This document shows positions 35,622-45,181 of a stretch of 64,000 nucleotides of DNA, in pieces; the stretch's first letter is position 1, and every line of letters begins with the position of its first letter. This DNA comes from an uncultured Actinomycetes bacterium (GTDB taxonomy: Bacteria > Actinomycetota > Actinomycetes > Nanopelagicales > Nanopelagicaceae), in assembly GCA_903834145.1 (NCBI GenBank), contig CAILHY010000014.1, forward strand, positions 33,032 through 97,031, in the 5' to 3' direction. The notes beneath the pieces are model-generated. The model saw only the letters and a list, made by a program, of their open reading frames with translations. It searched no databases and was not told where the DNA came from. Position numbers and translations under genes: made by a program.

Positions 35622-36500
35622 ATGAGCAAGCCAATTAAGCGCGATTTCGGCAGTAGGGAAATTCCAGCATGGGCAGTTGGCCCTGGTGGGGAGAATTTCA
35701 CAGACGTGCTCTATCAATGCGCGGACGGAATTGCGAAGATCACCATTAATCGTCCCCAGGTACGCAACGCCTTTAGACCGCAAACAATTATCGAGTTACA
35801 AAGTGCATTTTCACTTGCGCGAGATAACGAAGAGGTCGGCGTCATCATTCTTACCGGTGCCGGCAACGAAGCATTTTGTTCAGGTGGAGACATAAGCGTT
35901 CGCGGAGATGATGGTTATCTTGGCGAAGATTCATTAGCCAAAAAAGGAATTGGGCGCTTGAATGTTTTGGATTTACAAGTGCAAATTCGTAGAACTCCGA
36001 AACCTGTTGTGGCAATGGTTGCTGGTTGGGCTATCGGCGGCGGACATGTTTTGCATGTGGTCTGTGATTTAACGATTGCTGGCGATAACGCAAAATTTGG
36101 TCAGACGGGTCCGATGGTCGGATCTTTCGACGGCGGCTATGGCGCTGGGTTACTAGCTGCTCATGTGGGACAAAAGAAAGCGCGAGAGATTTGGTTCATG
36201 ACTCGCGAATACGACGCACAAGAGGCGCTCGCAATGGGACTTGTGAATACCGTTGTTCCAGTTGCTGAATTAGAAGCGGAGACCGTTTCGTGGTGTCGCG
36301 AAATGTTGCGTAATTCGCCGATGGCACTTCGTTTATTGAAAGCAAGTTTGAATGCTGCAGATGATGGATTGGCTGGCGTTCAACAACTCGCGGGCGATGC
36401 AACGCTGCTTTTTTACATGACTCAAGAAGGCCAAGAAGGTCGAGATGCGTACAAAGAGAAGCGCCCACCAGACTTTGGAAAATTTCCAAGGCGTCCATAA
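35622..36500 (+). CDS. menB: 1,4-dihydroxy-2-naphthoyl-CoA synthase MenB
   Basis: Crotonase-fold enzyme of 292 residues that closes the ring of o-succinylbenzoyl-CoA. The oxyanion-hole segments [18 protein letters not shown] (near 85) and [18 protein letters not shown] (near 130) are typical, with [15 protein letters not shown] near 165. GGGAGG sits 5 bases before the ATG. It is followed without gap by menC and then menD, forming a plus-strand menBCD operon. Confidence 0.95.
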   Translation: MSKPIKRDFGSREIPAWAVGPGGENFTDVLYQCADGIAKITINRPQVRNAFRPQTIIELQSAFSLARDNEEVGVIILTGAGNEAFCSGGDISVRGDDGYLGEDSLAKKGIGRLNVLDLQVQIRRTPKPVVAMVAGWAIGGGHVLHVVCDLTIAGDNAKFGQTGPMVGSFDGGYGAGLLAAHVGQKKAREIWFMTREYDAQEALAMGLVNTVVPVAELEAETVSWCREMLRNSPMALRLLKASLNAADDGLAGVQQLAGDATLLFYMTQEGQEGRDAYKEKRPPDFGKFPRRP

Positions 36501-37487
36501 ATGTTGGATTCAATTCTTGAATCACTTCACGTTATTTCACTTCCCACCAAGACAAACTTTCGATCGGTAACTTCTCGCGAAGTTGCTCTCTTTGAAGGTC
36601 CTGCGGGGTGGGCTGAATTTTCTCCATTTCTTGAATACGATGCCAAAGAATGCGTTCCTTGGCTAGTTAGTGCAGTGGAATCGGCAACACAGTCTGCTCC
36701 TGAACCCGTTCGAACTTCGATCCCAGTAAATGCAACCCTTCCTGCCGTTAATGGGAGTGAAAGGATTGCAGAGATACTTTCTTGGTATCCCGGTTGTTCG
36801 TCGATAAAAATTAAAATCGGCGGAAACTTAGAAGCAGATTTGAAAAGAATTTCGGATGTGCGGACACTCTCTCCCAATGCGAGTATACGTATCGACGTAA
36901 ATGGTTCTTGGACAATAGATCAAGCCCGAGTCGCACTGCAATCAATCTGTCAAGGCGGCCCCATTCAATATGTCGAACAACCTTGTTCAACGATTGAAGA
37001 ACTTCGCGAATTAAAGAAATTGCTCAACGGTGAAGTTCTGATTGCAGGCGATGAGATTCTTCGGAAGGCGCATGATCCATTGAGCGTCGATCTTCGCGAT
37101 GCCGTAGATATCGTGATGCTCAAAGTTGCCCCTCTTGGGGGTATCTCTCGAAGCCTGGAAATTGCCAAGAAACATGGATTGCCCGTTGTAGTTTCAAGTG
37201 CACTTGAATCGGCGATTGGCCTTTCCTATGGACTCAAGTTGGCGGCTTCACTTCCGGAATTGCCCTACGCGTGCGGATTAGCAACGGGGAAACTTTTAGG
37301 TTCAGATGTTGCTGAATTAGCACTCATGGGCGGATTCATTGAGGTGACAAGTCCTACTCCAGCCCCCGATGCGTTGATAAATCATCGGGTAAGCGATGAG
37401 AAATTATCTTGGTGGCGCGAGAGAATACGAAGCACTTGGGTAGAAGGTGCCCAAGATTGGGCATCAGCAGAAGGGTGGGTTTGGTGA
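36501..37487 (+). CDS. menC: o-succinylbenzoate synthase MenC
   Basis: Enolase-superfamily dehydratase of 328 residues. Active-site residues are the KIK lysines in SSIKIKIGG near 110, D in RIDVNGSW near 133, E in VEQPC near 160, D in IAGDEI near 182 and K in VMLKVAP near 208. It is distinct from the dipeptide epimerase of the same superfamily at 8106. It starts directly after menB and overlaps menD as GTGA. Confidence 0.93.
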   Translation: MLDSILESLHVISLPTKTNFRSVTSREVALFEGPAGWAEFSPFLEYDAKECVPWLVSAVESATQSAPEPVRTSIPVNATLPAVNGSERIAEILSWYPGCSSIKIKIGGNLEADLKRISDVRTLSPNASIRIDVNGSWTIDQARVALQSICQGGPIQYVEQPCSTIEELRELKKLLNGEVLIAGDEILRKAHDPLSVDLRDAVDIVMLKVAPLGGISRSLEIAKKHGLPVVVSSALESAIGLSYGLKLAASLPELPYACGLATGKLLGSDVAELALMGGFIEVTSPTPAPDALINHRVSDEKLSWWRERIRSTWVEGAQDWASAEGWVW

Positions 37488-39061
37488 ATTCATCAACTGC
37501 TCTCGCACGTAGCATCACAAAACAACTCATTGAAGCCGGAATAACGGATGTCGTGCTTTCACCGGGTTCTCGCAATGCTCCGCTATCGATCGCTCTTCAT
37601 CAATCTGAGATTCATGGATTGCTCAAACTTCACGTTCGAATAGATGAACGTGGCGCTGCCTTTTTCGCTCTTGGAATAGCAAAAGCATCAAAGCGTCCGG
37701 TTGCGATTATCTGCACCAGCGGAACCGCGGTCGCAAATTATCACCCAGCAGTTTTAGAAGCGCACCATTCCCAAGTTCCACTCATTATTTTGAGCGCGGA
37801 TCGTCCTGCTCGATTGCGTCATACTGGCGCCAACCAAACGACACTTCAAGATAATTTCTTTGGCGCGAGCGTTGAGTATTCAGCCGACATCTCTGACGAT
37901 CAATTTGATTGCTCGAAGGCGTTTGGAAAACTTATTGAAGGACCCATTCATCTCAATCTTCAATTTGATGAGCCATTGCTTCCTGATGACGATAGTGAAT
38001 GGTTAACTGGAATTTCACGGGGCACATATTCTGAACCATCTTTTAACTCGACGGCACAGCTAACGATCGCGAATAAACGTGGTGTCATTGTTATCGGACA
38101 CGATCGCGGGAGCTTCTCGGTTACGGAAATTTCTAATTTCGTGCGCCAAGTTGGTTGGCCTGTGATATCAGAGGATCCATTGTCCTTCCCAGAAAGCATC
38201 ACCCATGCATCTCTTCTACTGACCTCAGGGAAGATTCGCAAAGAACTCCTACCGGAAGTCGTAATCGTTATCGGCCGCACCACTTTGTCGCGCTCTATTA
38301 ATGCCCTGGTTAAGTCCGCAGACCATGAGATTGTCGTCGATGCACGAATCAATTCTGTTGATAATAAGCGCACAGCGGATCAACTCTTCAGCGAAATACC
38401 AACGGTGATCAACAACACCGAGCAAGATCACGGTTGGCGCGAGCTTTGGCTCAAGAAATCAGCCATGGTAAATTCGATGTTGCCCACACTTCCTACATGG
38501 TGTGAAGAGAATATTGCTCGCGCGTTAGCAGCGATTCTTCCTGCCCGTTCACCGTTGTTTATTTCATCTTCGCGCCCCATTAGAGATATAGAAGGTTTCG
38601 CTAGCGCAAGGGCGGATATAGAAACTTTTGCCAATCGTGGGCTAGCAGGAATTGACGGAAATATTTCTACCGCACTTGGTATAGCTTCACAAAGAAAAAA
38701 CTCAGTGGCGATCGTTGGAGACCTCTCATTCCTTCATGACATGGGCGCTCTGATTTCAATCGAAGATTTCAATCTACGCTTAGTTGTTGTTAACAATGAT
38801 GGCGGAGGAATCTTCTCGACACTTCCGCAAAATTCGGTTGAAGGGTTTGAAAAAATCTTTGGTACACCACATGGTCGCGATGTAGCTGCGATCGCACAGG
38901 CAATGGGTATTGCGTCAACTACGGTGTCGACGATGGAAGATTTTGTTACGGCAATTTCTGCTCCGATAAAGGGCGTGTCAGTGGTGGTCGCACTTGTTCC
39001 ATCTCGAGAGAAAAATTCAGAGATACTTAAGGATTTCTATCAAGCAATCGATCTGGGATAG
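37484..39061 (+). CDS. menD: SEPHCHC synthase MenD
   Basis: Thiamine-diphosphate enzyme that adds the succinyl semialdehyde unit from 2-oxoglutarate to isochorismate. GTG 37484 is taken as the start because it overlaps the menC stop (GTGA), has AGAAGGG upstream and leaves 525 residues; a longer reading from 37409 lies within menC. The N-terminal LSPGSRNAPLSIAL, central RPARLRHTGANQT, and C-terminal VGDLSFLHDMGAL with VNNDGGGIFS are typical MenD segments. Its stop abuts the stop of menF on the other strand. Confidence 0.94.
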   Translation: MNSSTALARSITKQLIEAGITDVVLSPGSRNAPLSIALHQSEIHGLLKLHVRIDERGAAFFALGIAKASKRPVAIICTSGTAVANYHPAVLEAHHSQVPLIILSADRPARLRHTGANQTTLQDNFFGASVEYSADISDDQFDCSKAFGKLIEGPIHLNLQFDEPLLPDDDSEWLTGISRGTYSEPSFNSTAQLTIANKRGVIVIGHDRGSFSVTEISNFVRQVGWPVISEDPLSFPESITHASLLLTSGKIRKELLPEVVIVIGRTTLSRSINALVKSADHEIVVDARINSVDNKRTADQLFSEIPTVINNTEQDHGWRELWLKKSAMVNSMLPTLPTWCEENIARALAAILPARSPLFISSSRPIRDIEGFASARADIETFANRGLAGIDGNISTALGIASQRKNSVAIVGDLSFLHDMGALISIEDFNLRLVVVNNDGGGIFSTLPQNSVEGFEKIFGTPHGRDVAAIAQAMGIASTTVSTMEDFVTAISAPIKGVSVVVALVPSREKNSEILKDFYQAIDLG

Positions 39062-40288
39062 TTATTTTTGAAGTGCGCTCTTCATTGCTGAAAATTTAAC
39101 TTGGCTCTCGCTGAGTTCGCGCTCGGGATTTGATCCGGCAACAATTCCGCACCCAGCAAATAATCTGATGGATTCACCTGAAATCTGACCGCACCTAAGC
39201 GCGATACCGAGTTCGCCATCACCTCGTGCGTCTATCCACCCCACGGGGCCCGCGTATCTACCGCGTGACATTCCTTCGAGATCTTTGATAATTCGCCCAG
39301 CAACATCTGTTGGCGTTCCACATACCGCAGCAGATGGATGAAGTTTCTCAAGTATGGCAAAAGTGTCTACATGTGTACGAGATTCGGCAACGGCTCCAGT
39401 TACATCTGTAGCTAGATGCATGACGTTGGCTAAGTGAAGTACATACGGAGAATCCGGCACGTTTGTCGATGCGCAAAATTGAGCGAGTGAATCTGCGACC
39501 GAACGTACCGCGAATACGTGTTCTTCTAGGTCTTTAGATGATCGTGCCAAGGAAGCCGCAAGCGCCAAATCCTTTTCATCATCACCTGTTTTGCTAATAG
39601 TTCCTGCAAGCACGCGTGATGTAACCATTCCGTGCTTTAGTCGGAGCAATAGTTCAGGGGTTGCACCAACAAGTCCAGCAATCGCGAAACTCCATGTTGT
39701 TGGATATTCGATTGAGAGATTTCGTAGGATGAGGCGCACATCAATTGCAGATGTTGTGGTCGCATTAAGATCACGTGCAAGAACTACTTTTTCAACTTTG
39801 TCTGTACGTATTAATTCAATAGCTTTTTCTACTTGCTCTTCCCACTTGTAGGGAGGCAAGGTTCCATCACCCCATGAGTACGCTAATTCTTCTAATGGGG
39901 CTGGCTCATTAAGGAGAACAGGTGGGGGATTATCACCAATCCATGTAATCCAAGAAATTCCTTCGCGCATTCCAACTACTACTTGAGGAATAACTAAGAC
40001 TGATTCTTCTTCGGGTGAAAAAGAAAATGATGAAAAGAGAATTGGCCCAGTTCCTGATGCGTGAACGGAATCGGTAATCGACAAGTTCTCTAACTGTTGA
40101 TGCCACCAATTGCGCGCATCTCGAAATCTATTTTCACCGCGCACTGTTGTCGTGGCATAAATACCCCAACCGACCAGTCCTTCTCCTCTTCGAACCCACG
40201 ATAATGGATTTGCATCAGGAAGTAGATCGAGCAGAGGTAAATGGTCGCCAAGGCGAGTAGTTGTTACCTGCGTTAATTGCGACATCAT
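39062..40288 (-). CDS. menF: Isochorismate synthase MenF
   Basis: Chorismate-utilising enzyme of 408 residues that makes isochorismate for MenD. Family motifs are VEKVVLARDLN near 162 (general-base lysine region), GATPELLLRLKHG near 208, ATDVTGAV, HPSAAVCGTPTDVA near 315, and GRYAGPVGWIDARGDGE near 344. Two adjacent in-frame ATG codons are present; no Shine-Dalgarno is seen. It is separated from bioY by only 6 bases on the same strand, so the two are likely cotranscribed. Confidence 0.93.
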   Translation of the reverse strand: MMSQLTQVTTTRLGDHLPLLDLLPDANPLSWVRRGEGLVGWGIYATTTVRGENRFRDARNWWHQQLENLSITDSVHASGTGPILFSSFSFSPEEESVLVIPQVVVGMREGISWITWIGDNPPPVLLNEPAPLEELAYSWGDGTLPPYKWEEQVEKAIELIRTDKVEKVVLARDLNATTTSAIDVRLILRNLSIEYPTTWSFAIAGLVGATPELLLRLKHGMVTSRVLAGTISKTGDDEKDLALAASLARSSKDLEEHVFAVRSVADSLAQFCASTNVPDSPYVLHLANVMHLATDVTGAVAESRTHVDTFAILEKLHPSAAVCGTPTDVAGRIIKDLEGMSRGRYAGPVGWIDARGDGELGIALRCGQISGESIRLFAGCGIVAGSNPERELSESQVKFSAMKSALQK

Positions 40289-40294
40289 TAGTCG

Positions 40295-40870
40295 CTATTT
40301 TTGCACAAAGCGCCAGACAAGGGGCAATGAAGTTCCAGCGATTGCTACTTTGAGAACCTCGCCAATGATAAACGGAGTGAATCCTGCCGCAATTGTCCAC
40401 GACCAACTTTTTCCAAGTGATGCATGTAGCCATAGAAGGCCAAAAGAGAAAATGATCACATCGCCTAACAACATTGTGAAGAGCGCTTTATTGATTCTTT
40501 GATCCCATTTGCGTCCCGCAAGGGCACCGACGACAAATGAAGCGACCAGCATTCCAACAAGGTATCCACCAGTGGCACCAGTGAGTCTGCTCAATCCATG
40601 GGCACCACCTGCAAATATCGGCGCTCCTGCGATTCCGATGAAAAGATATGTAAGAAAAGTTGTGATGCCCAGAGTTGCGCCATAACTCGTACCTATTAAT
40701 AGGACGCCAAGGGTTTGTCCCGTAACAGGAATTGGTGAACCAGGAATCGGGAGGGCTACTTGAGCCAGCAGAGCAAGAGCAAGCACTCCGGCTGAGACCA
40801 GAAAAGCATTAGTGGCAACTGATGCGCGCCCAAAAACGGCGCTCCGTAATGAAATTGCAGAAATACTCAT
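40295..40870 (-). CDS. bioY: Biotin transporter substrate-binding subunit BioY
   Basis: S-component of an ECF-type biotin importer, 191 residues and about six membrane segments. The family motif PIPGSPIPVTGQTLGVLLIGTSYG (near 42) and the LTGATGGYLVGML segment near 92 identify it. GGAGAG lies before ATG 40870. EcfA and EcfT partners are not in this window. Its placement in a menaquinone locus has no obvious pathway link, and the gene suggests the cell takes up biotin rather than making it. Confidence 0.93.
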   Translation of the reverse strand: MSISAISLRSAVFGRASVATNAFLVSAGVLALALLAQVALPIPGSPIPVTGQTLGVLLIGTSYGATLGITTFLTYLFIGIAGAPIFAGGAHGLSRLTGATGGYLVGMLVASFVVGALAGRKWDQRINKALFTMLLGDVIIFSFGLLWLHASLGKSWSWTIAAGFTPFIIGEVLKVAIAGTSLPLVWRFVQK

Positions 40871-40888
40871 GAGGCTCTCCTTTAACTT

Positions 40889-40902
40889 GTAGGCGAGCCT
40901 AC
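40889..40902. promoter_or_regulatory. Palindrome between bioY and menG, candidate operator
   Basis: GTAGGCGAGCCTAC is symmetric outside its central two bases. It lies in the 51-base divergent gap. A -10-like TATTCT for bioY (minus strand, 40916-40911) lies just upstream of it and TACTCT for menG (40900-40905) overlaps it. A repressor here could affect both genes. The binder is not known. Confidence 0.45.
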
Positions 40903-40921
40903 TCTGCGCGAGAATAAAGAC

Positions 40922-41614
40922 ATGTCCCGCGCCAATCTTGATAAAGACCCCGATGAAGTTGCGGCGATGTTTGATGGAGTCGCAAAACGCTATGACCTCC
41001 TCAACGATCTTTTAAGCCTGGGACGTACTAAAGCGTGGCGCAAAGTCACCACTGCCACCATTGCACCAAAACCAGGCATGAAGATTCTGGATCTTGCAGC
41101 GGGAACAGGCTCATCTAGCGCACCCTTAGCTGCGGCCGGCGCTGATGTCATTCCTTCTGATTTTTCCGAGGGGATGCTGGCCGCTGGGCGACTTCGCCAC
41201 CCTAATCTGCCTTTTACCAAGGCTGATGCGTTGAATTTGCCCTTCGAAGCAGAGTCCTTCGATGTTGTAACGATCTCTTTTGGTCTGCGAAACACCACGG
41301 ACGTCGATAAAGCCCTCGGGGAAGCCCTACGTGTTACCAAAAAAGGTGGTCGCTTGGTGATAGCGGAATTCTCATCCCCGACCTTTCGTCCCTTTCGTAC
41401 GATTTATACCAATTATCTGATGAGGGCCCTGCCTGTCATTGCGCGACGGACCTCGAGCAATCCAGATGCCTATGTGTATTTGGCGGAGTCCATTCGGGCT
41501 TGGCCAGATCAGGGTGCGCTCGCAGATCGGGTGACCAAAGCTGGTTGGAGCCAGGTCGCTTGGGAAAATCTCACCGGTGGAGTTGTCGCAGTTCACAGGG
41601 CGATTAAGGCCTAG
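40922..41614 (+). CDS. menG: Demethylmenaquinone methyltransferase MenG/UbiE
   Basis: SAM-dependent C-methyltransferase of 230 residues that makes the last step to menaquinone. N-terminal [18 protein letters not shown] and SAM-binding [15 protein letters not shown] near 58, plus [19 protein letters not shown] near 115 are the UbiE/MenG signatures. No Shine-Dalgarno is visible and the leader would be very short, so a leaderless or near-leaderless message is possible. It precedes the nuo operon by 43 bases. Confidence 0.95.
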   Translation: MSRANLDKDPDEVAAMFDGVAKRYDLLNDLLSLGRTKAWRKVTTATIAPKPGMKILDLAAGTGSSSAPLAAAGADVIPSDFSEGMLAAGRLRHPNLPFTKADALNLPFEAESFDVVTISFGLRNTTDVDKALGEALRVTKKGGRLVIAEFSSPTFRPFRTIYTNYLMRALPVIARRTSSNPDAYVYLAESIRAWPDQGALADRVTKAGWSQVAWENLTGGVVAVHRAIKA

Positions 41615-41620
41615 CGGTAT

Positions 41621-41647
41621 TTGAGATGACGCTGGAAACCCTAGGAT
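41621..41647 (+). promoter_or_regulatory. Candidate promoter for the nuo operon
   Basis: TTGAGA (41621-41626), a 15-base spacer and TAGGAT (41642-41647) lie 10 bases before the nuoA ATG. There is no ribosome site between, which fits a near-leaderless start. Spacer length is below optimum, so the call is weak; read-through from menG is the alternative. Confidence 0.3.
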
Positions 41648-41657
41648 TTGGCTCATC

Positions 41658-42029
41658 ATGACATCCACACCCAATCCTTATGTACCGATTCTGGTCATCG
41701 GAGCCATTGGTTTCGGATTTGCTGCTATCTCACTCGTCATAGCCGCAATCACGGGGCCCAAGCGTTATAACCGAGCCAAAGCCCAAGCGTATGAATGCGG
41801 AATTGAGCCAAGTCCACAAGCAGCAGAAGGTGGACGATTCCCGATTAAATATTTCTTAACTGCGATGCTCTTTATTATTTTTGATATTGAAATTGTTTTC
41901 CTTTATCCATGGGCCGTAACTTTCGACAAACTCGGAGTATTCGGTCTTGCTGAGATGGGCATCTTCATCGCTACGGTATTTGTTGCATATGCATATGTCT
42001 GGCGCCGCGGCGGATTGGAATGGGACTAA
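41658..42029 (+). CDS. nuoA: NADH-quinone oxidoreductase subunit A
   Basis: Membrane subunit of complex I, 123 residues with three membrane segments. The loop [19 protein letters not shown] between helices 1 and 2 carries the conserved cysteine and is diagnostic. First gene of a 14-gene nuoA-N operon in the standard order. Confidence 0.95.
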   Translation: MTSTPNPYVPILVIGAIGFGFAAISLVIAAITGPKRYNRAKAQAYECGIEPSPQAAEGGRFPIKYFLTAMLFIIFDIEIVFLYPWAVTFDKLGVFGLAEMGIFIATVFVAYAYVWRRGGLEWD

Positions 42030-42031
42030 TT

Positions 42032-42586
42032 GTGGGTCTAGAGGAAAAATTACCAAGCGGTCTTGTTCTCACTAGCGTTGAAAAACTTGCTGGTTACATG
42101 CGCAAAAACTCATTGTGGCCAGCAACTTTTGGGCTTGCATGTTGCGCGATTGAAATGATGGCTGCTGGTGCAGGGCGTTATGACTTAGCTCGATTTGGGA
42201 TGGAAGTATTTCGCGCCTCGCCTCGTCAAGCAGATTTAATGATTGTTGCTGGTCGTGTTTCAAACAAGATGGCTCCAGTGCTTCGCCAGATTTACGATCA
42301 AATGGCAGCACCCAAATGGGTTATCGCGATGGGTGCATGCGCATCATCAGGGGGAATGTTTAACAACTACGCGATTGTGCAAGGTGTAGATCACGTTGTC
42401 CCCGTTGATATCTACTTGCCAGGTTGCCCACCTCGACCTGAAATGTTGATGGATGCAATTTTGAAGCTTCACGAAAATATCAATAACGAAAAGCTTGGTC
42501 CTAACCGCGAACGAATCATCCGTGAAGTTGAAGCAGCCGCAATGGCCGCAAAGCCAACACATCAATTGAAGGGGTTGCTCGCATGA
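42032..42586 (+). CDS. nuoB: NADH-quinone oxidoreductase subunit B
   Basis: Peripheral subunit that holds the N2 4Fe-4S cluster next to the quinone site. The cluster ligands lie in [18 protein letters not shown] and [10 protein letters not shown] prefer GTG 42032, which gives 184 residues beginning [10 protein letters not shown] as in Streptomyces NuoB; an in-frame ATG at 42020 overlapping nuoA would add four residues. It ends with a four-base overlap with nuoC. Confidence 0.95.
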   Translation: MGLEEKLPSGLVLTSVEKLAGYMRKNSLWPATFGLACCAIEMMAAGAGRYDLARFGMEVFRASPRQADLMIVAGRVSNKMAPVLRQIYDQMAAPKWVIAMGACASSGGMFNNYAIVQGVDHVVPVDIYLPGCPPRPEMLMDAILKLHENINNEKLGPNRERIIREVEAAAMAAKPTHQLKGLLA

Positions 42587-43212
42587 GCGATCAAGGAATG
42601 TTTGGAGCTAAAGGCTCCGGAGATACATCAGGCTACGGCCGACTTGTTCGAACTGCAGCATCTACGGGCTCTAGTGAACGTCCATACGGTGGATATTTCG
42701 ATGAAGTAGCTGATGATTTAGAGCGCGCATATCCAGATTTCGCAGATGCAATTGAGCGTGTTGTCGTGGATCGTGGCGAACTCACACTTCACGTGAAGCG
42801 CGAAAGACTTGTTGAAGTTTCCAAAATCCTGCGCGATAAGTTGCTCTTTGAAATGTGCCTCGGGGTAAATGGAGTTCACTATCCATCAGATGCCAACCGC
42901 GAATTACATGCTGTTTACCCATTGCTATCCATGACTCATAATCGCCGAATTCGCTTGGAAGTTTCTGTTCCAGATTCGGATCCACACATTCCTTCACTTG
43001 TTGAAGTGTGGGCTGGTAACAACTGGAACGAACGTGAAACTTTTGACATGTTCGGAATTATTTTTGACGGACACCCAGGACTCACTCGAATCTTGATGCC
43101 CGATGATTGGCGCGGACATCCGCAACGCAAGGATTATCCACTCGGTGGAATTCCCGTTGAATACAAGGGCGCGACTGTGCCACCTCCTAACGAGCGCAGG
43201 TCCTACCGATGA
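42583..43212 (+). CDS. nuoC: NADH-quinone oxidoreductase subunit C
   Basis: Peripheral-arm 30 kDa-type subunit, 209 residues. The conserved segment [27 protein letters not shown] near 150, then [12 protein letters not shown], is diagnostic. N-terminal 45 residues are low in conservation and glycine/serine-rich. ATGA overlaps at both ends. Confidence 0.94.
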   Translation: MSDQGMFGAKGSGDTSGYGRLVRTAASTGSSERPYGGYFDEVADDLERAYPDFADAIERVVVDRGELTLHVKRERLVEVSKILRDKLLFEMCLGVNGVHYPSDANRELHAVYPLLSMTHNRRIRLEVSVPDSDPHIPSLVEVWAGNNWNERETFDMFGIIFDGHPGLTRILMPDDWRGHPQRKDYPLGGIPVEYKGATVPPPNERRSYR

Positions 43213-44549
43213 CAACGTATACAGATCCATACGCATCCTCACGCGAAACAACAGAAGGTACCGTTTTCTCTGTTACGGGCGGTGATTGGGATTCACTCGT
43301 TACGGAAATTGGCGCAACGAAGGAAGAACGTGTTGTCGTCAACATGGGTCCACAACACCCATCAACTCACGGCGTACTTCGTTTAGTCCTAGAACTTGAA
43401 GGCGAGACGGTTACAGAGTTGCGTTGTGGAATTGGCTACTTGCACACGGGAATTGAAAAGAATGCTGAGTATCGAAGTTGGACTCAAGGTGTCACATTTG
43501 TAACTCGTATGGATTACCTAGCACCTTTATTTAATGAAACCGCTTATTGCTTGGGCGTAGAAAAGCTTCTTGGAATTACAAATGACGTGCCAGAGCGAGC
43601 AAGCGTCATTCGCGTCATGATGATGGAGTTCAACCGTATTTCATCGCACATGGTTGCCCTTGGTACCGGTGCCCTTGAACTTGGCGCTTTATCTCCGATG
43701 ATTTTCTGCTTCCGTGAGCGCGAAAAAGTTTTGGACGTATTCGAACTCATTGCTGGCCTTCGTATGAATATGGCCTACGTGCGTCCGGGTGGAGTCGCAC
43801 AAGATCTTCCTGCGGGAGCACTTCCTAAACTTCGCGAGACCGTCAAAGAGCTTCGCCGCGACTTTAAAGATAATGACAAGTTGCTCATTGGTAACACCAT
43901 TTGGATGAAGCGCACTGAAGGTATTGGATTCCTTGATCTTGCAGGATGCACAACGCTTGGTATTACAGGACCGGTTTTGCGCTCAACAGGAATGCCTTGG
44001 GATTTGCGCAAATTGCAGCCATATTGTGGTTATGAGGATTACAACTTCGATGTTGTCACCGCAAACACCTCCGATGTTTATGGACGTTTCTTGATTCGTA
44101 TGAACGAACTCGAGCAATCACTTCGCATCATCGAACAGTGCATCGACAAGTTGGAGAAACTTGAAGGCGCCCCGGTCATGGTGGCTGATAAGAAGATTGC
44201 TTGGCCATCACAGTTAGCACTCGGCGGAGATGGAATGGGAAACTCCCTTGACCACATTCGCGAAATCATGGGCACTTCAATGGAATCTTTGATTCATCAC
44301 TTTAAATTAGTGACCGAGGGTTTCCGTGTACCTGCTGGTCAGGTTTACTCGGCTGTTGAATCACCTCGCGGTGAAATGGGTGTCCACCTTATTTCCGATG
44401 GTGGCACCAAGCCTTACCGTGTGCATTTTCGCGAACCATCTTTTAATAACCTGCAAGCAACGGCAGCGATGTGTGAAGGCAGTTTGATCGCCGACATCAT
44501 TGGCGCTGTGGCTTCCATTGATCCCGTGATGGGTGGTGTTGACCGCTAA
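43209..44549 (+). CDS. nuoD: NADH-quinone oxidoreductase subunit D
   Basis: Quinone-site subunit of 446 residues, evolutionarily related to hydrogenase large subunits. [19 protein letters not shown] near 45 and [10 protein letters not shown] near 77 are family signatures; the histidines in HPSTHG line the quinone channel. It is separate from nuoC (not fused). ATGA overlap upstream, TAATG downstream. Confidence 0.96.
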   Translation: MTTYTDPYASSRETTEGTVFSVTGGDWDSLVTEIGATKEERVVVNMGPQHPSTHGVLRLVLELEGETVTELRCGIGYLHTGIEKNAEYRSWTQGVTFVTRMDYLAPLFNETAYCLGVEKLLGITNDVPERASVIRVMMMEFNRISSHMVALGTGALELGALSPMIFCFREREKVLDVFELIAGLRMNMAYVRPGGVAQDLPAGALPKLRETVKELRRDFKDNDKLLIGNTIWMKRTEGIGFLDLAGCTTLGITGPVLRSTGMPWDLRKLQPYCGYEDYNFDVVTANTSDVYGRFLIRMNELEQSLRIIEQCIDKLEKLEGAPVMVADKKIAWPSQLALGGDGMGNSLDHIREIMGTSMESLIHHFKLVTEGFRVPAGQVYSAVESPRGEMGVHLISDGGTKPYRVHFREPSFNNLQATAAMCEGSLIADIIGAVASIDPVMGGVDR

Positions 44550-45181
44550 TGGCATATACCGAGCAAGAACTCTCCGTGATGGATTCCATCATCGCTCGCT
44601 ACCCACGTTCGCGATCGGCAATCATGCCGCTGCTTCACTACGTGCAATCTCTAGCAGGTTTTGTTACCAACGAAGGCATCGAAGAGATCGCTCTTAAATT
44701 AGGCATCGCTACTGCCGAAGTCTCTGCCGTTGCAACTTTTTATACGCAGTACAAGCGCAAGCCAATGGGCGAGTACCACGTCGGAGTCTGCACAAATACT
44801 TTGTGCGCGGTTATGGGCGGCGATGAAATTCTTGCTGGACTTAAAGATCACCTTGGTCTTGAAAATGATGGCGTAACTGCAGATGGAAAAGTCTCACTCG
44901 AACACCTTGAGTGCAACGCGGCTTGTGATTATGCACCTGTGGTTATGGCTAACTGGGAGTTTTACGACAACCAGACTGTGCAATCAGCAAAGGATCTCGT
45001 TGATTCAATGCGTGCCGGTAAACCAATTCCACCGACACGCGGCCCAGATGTTCTTCCAACATGGAAAGAGAATTCAGCAGTACTCGCTGGTCTCAATGAT
45101 GGTCATGCCAACGAAGGTGTTCAGGCCGGTGCAGCTTCGTTGCTGGGTTTGAAACTTTCAAAGAAGGGGTCAAAGAAATGA
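44549..45181 (+). CDS. nuoE: NADH-quinone oxidoreductase subunit E
   Basis: Thioredoxin-like 2Fe-2S subunit of the NADH module, 210 residues. The cluster ligands follow the C-x4-C (VCTNTLC) and C-x3-C (ECNAACDYAP) pattern. The C-terminal 50 residues extend past the core and are typical of actinobacterial NuoE. Confidence 0.95.
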   Translation: MAYTEQELSVMDSIIARYPRSRSAIMPLLHYVQSLAGFVTNEGIEEIALKLGIATAEVSAVATFYTQYKRKPMGEYHVGVCTNTLCAVMGGDEILAGLKDHLGLENDGVTADGKVSLEHLECNAACDYAPVVMANWEFYDNQTVQSAKDLVDSMRAGKPIPPTRGPDVLPTWKENSAVLAGLNDGHANEGVQAGAASLLGLKLSKKGSKK

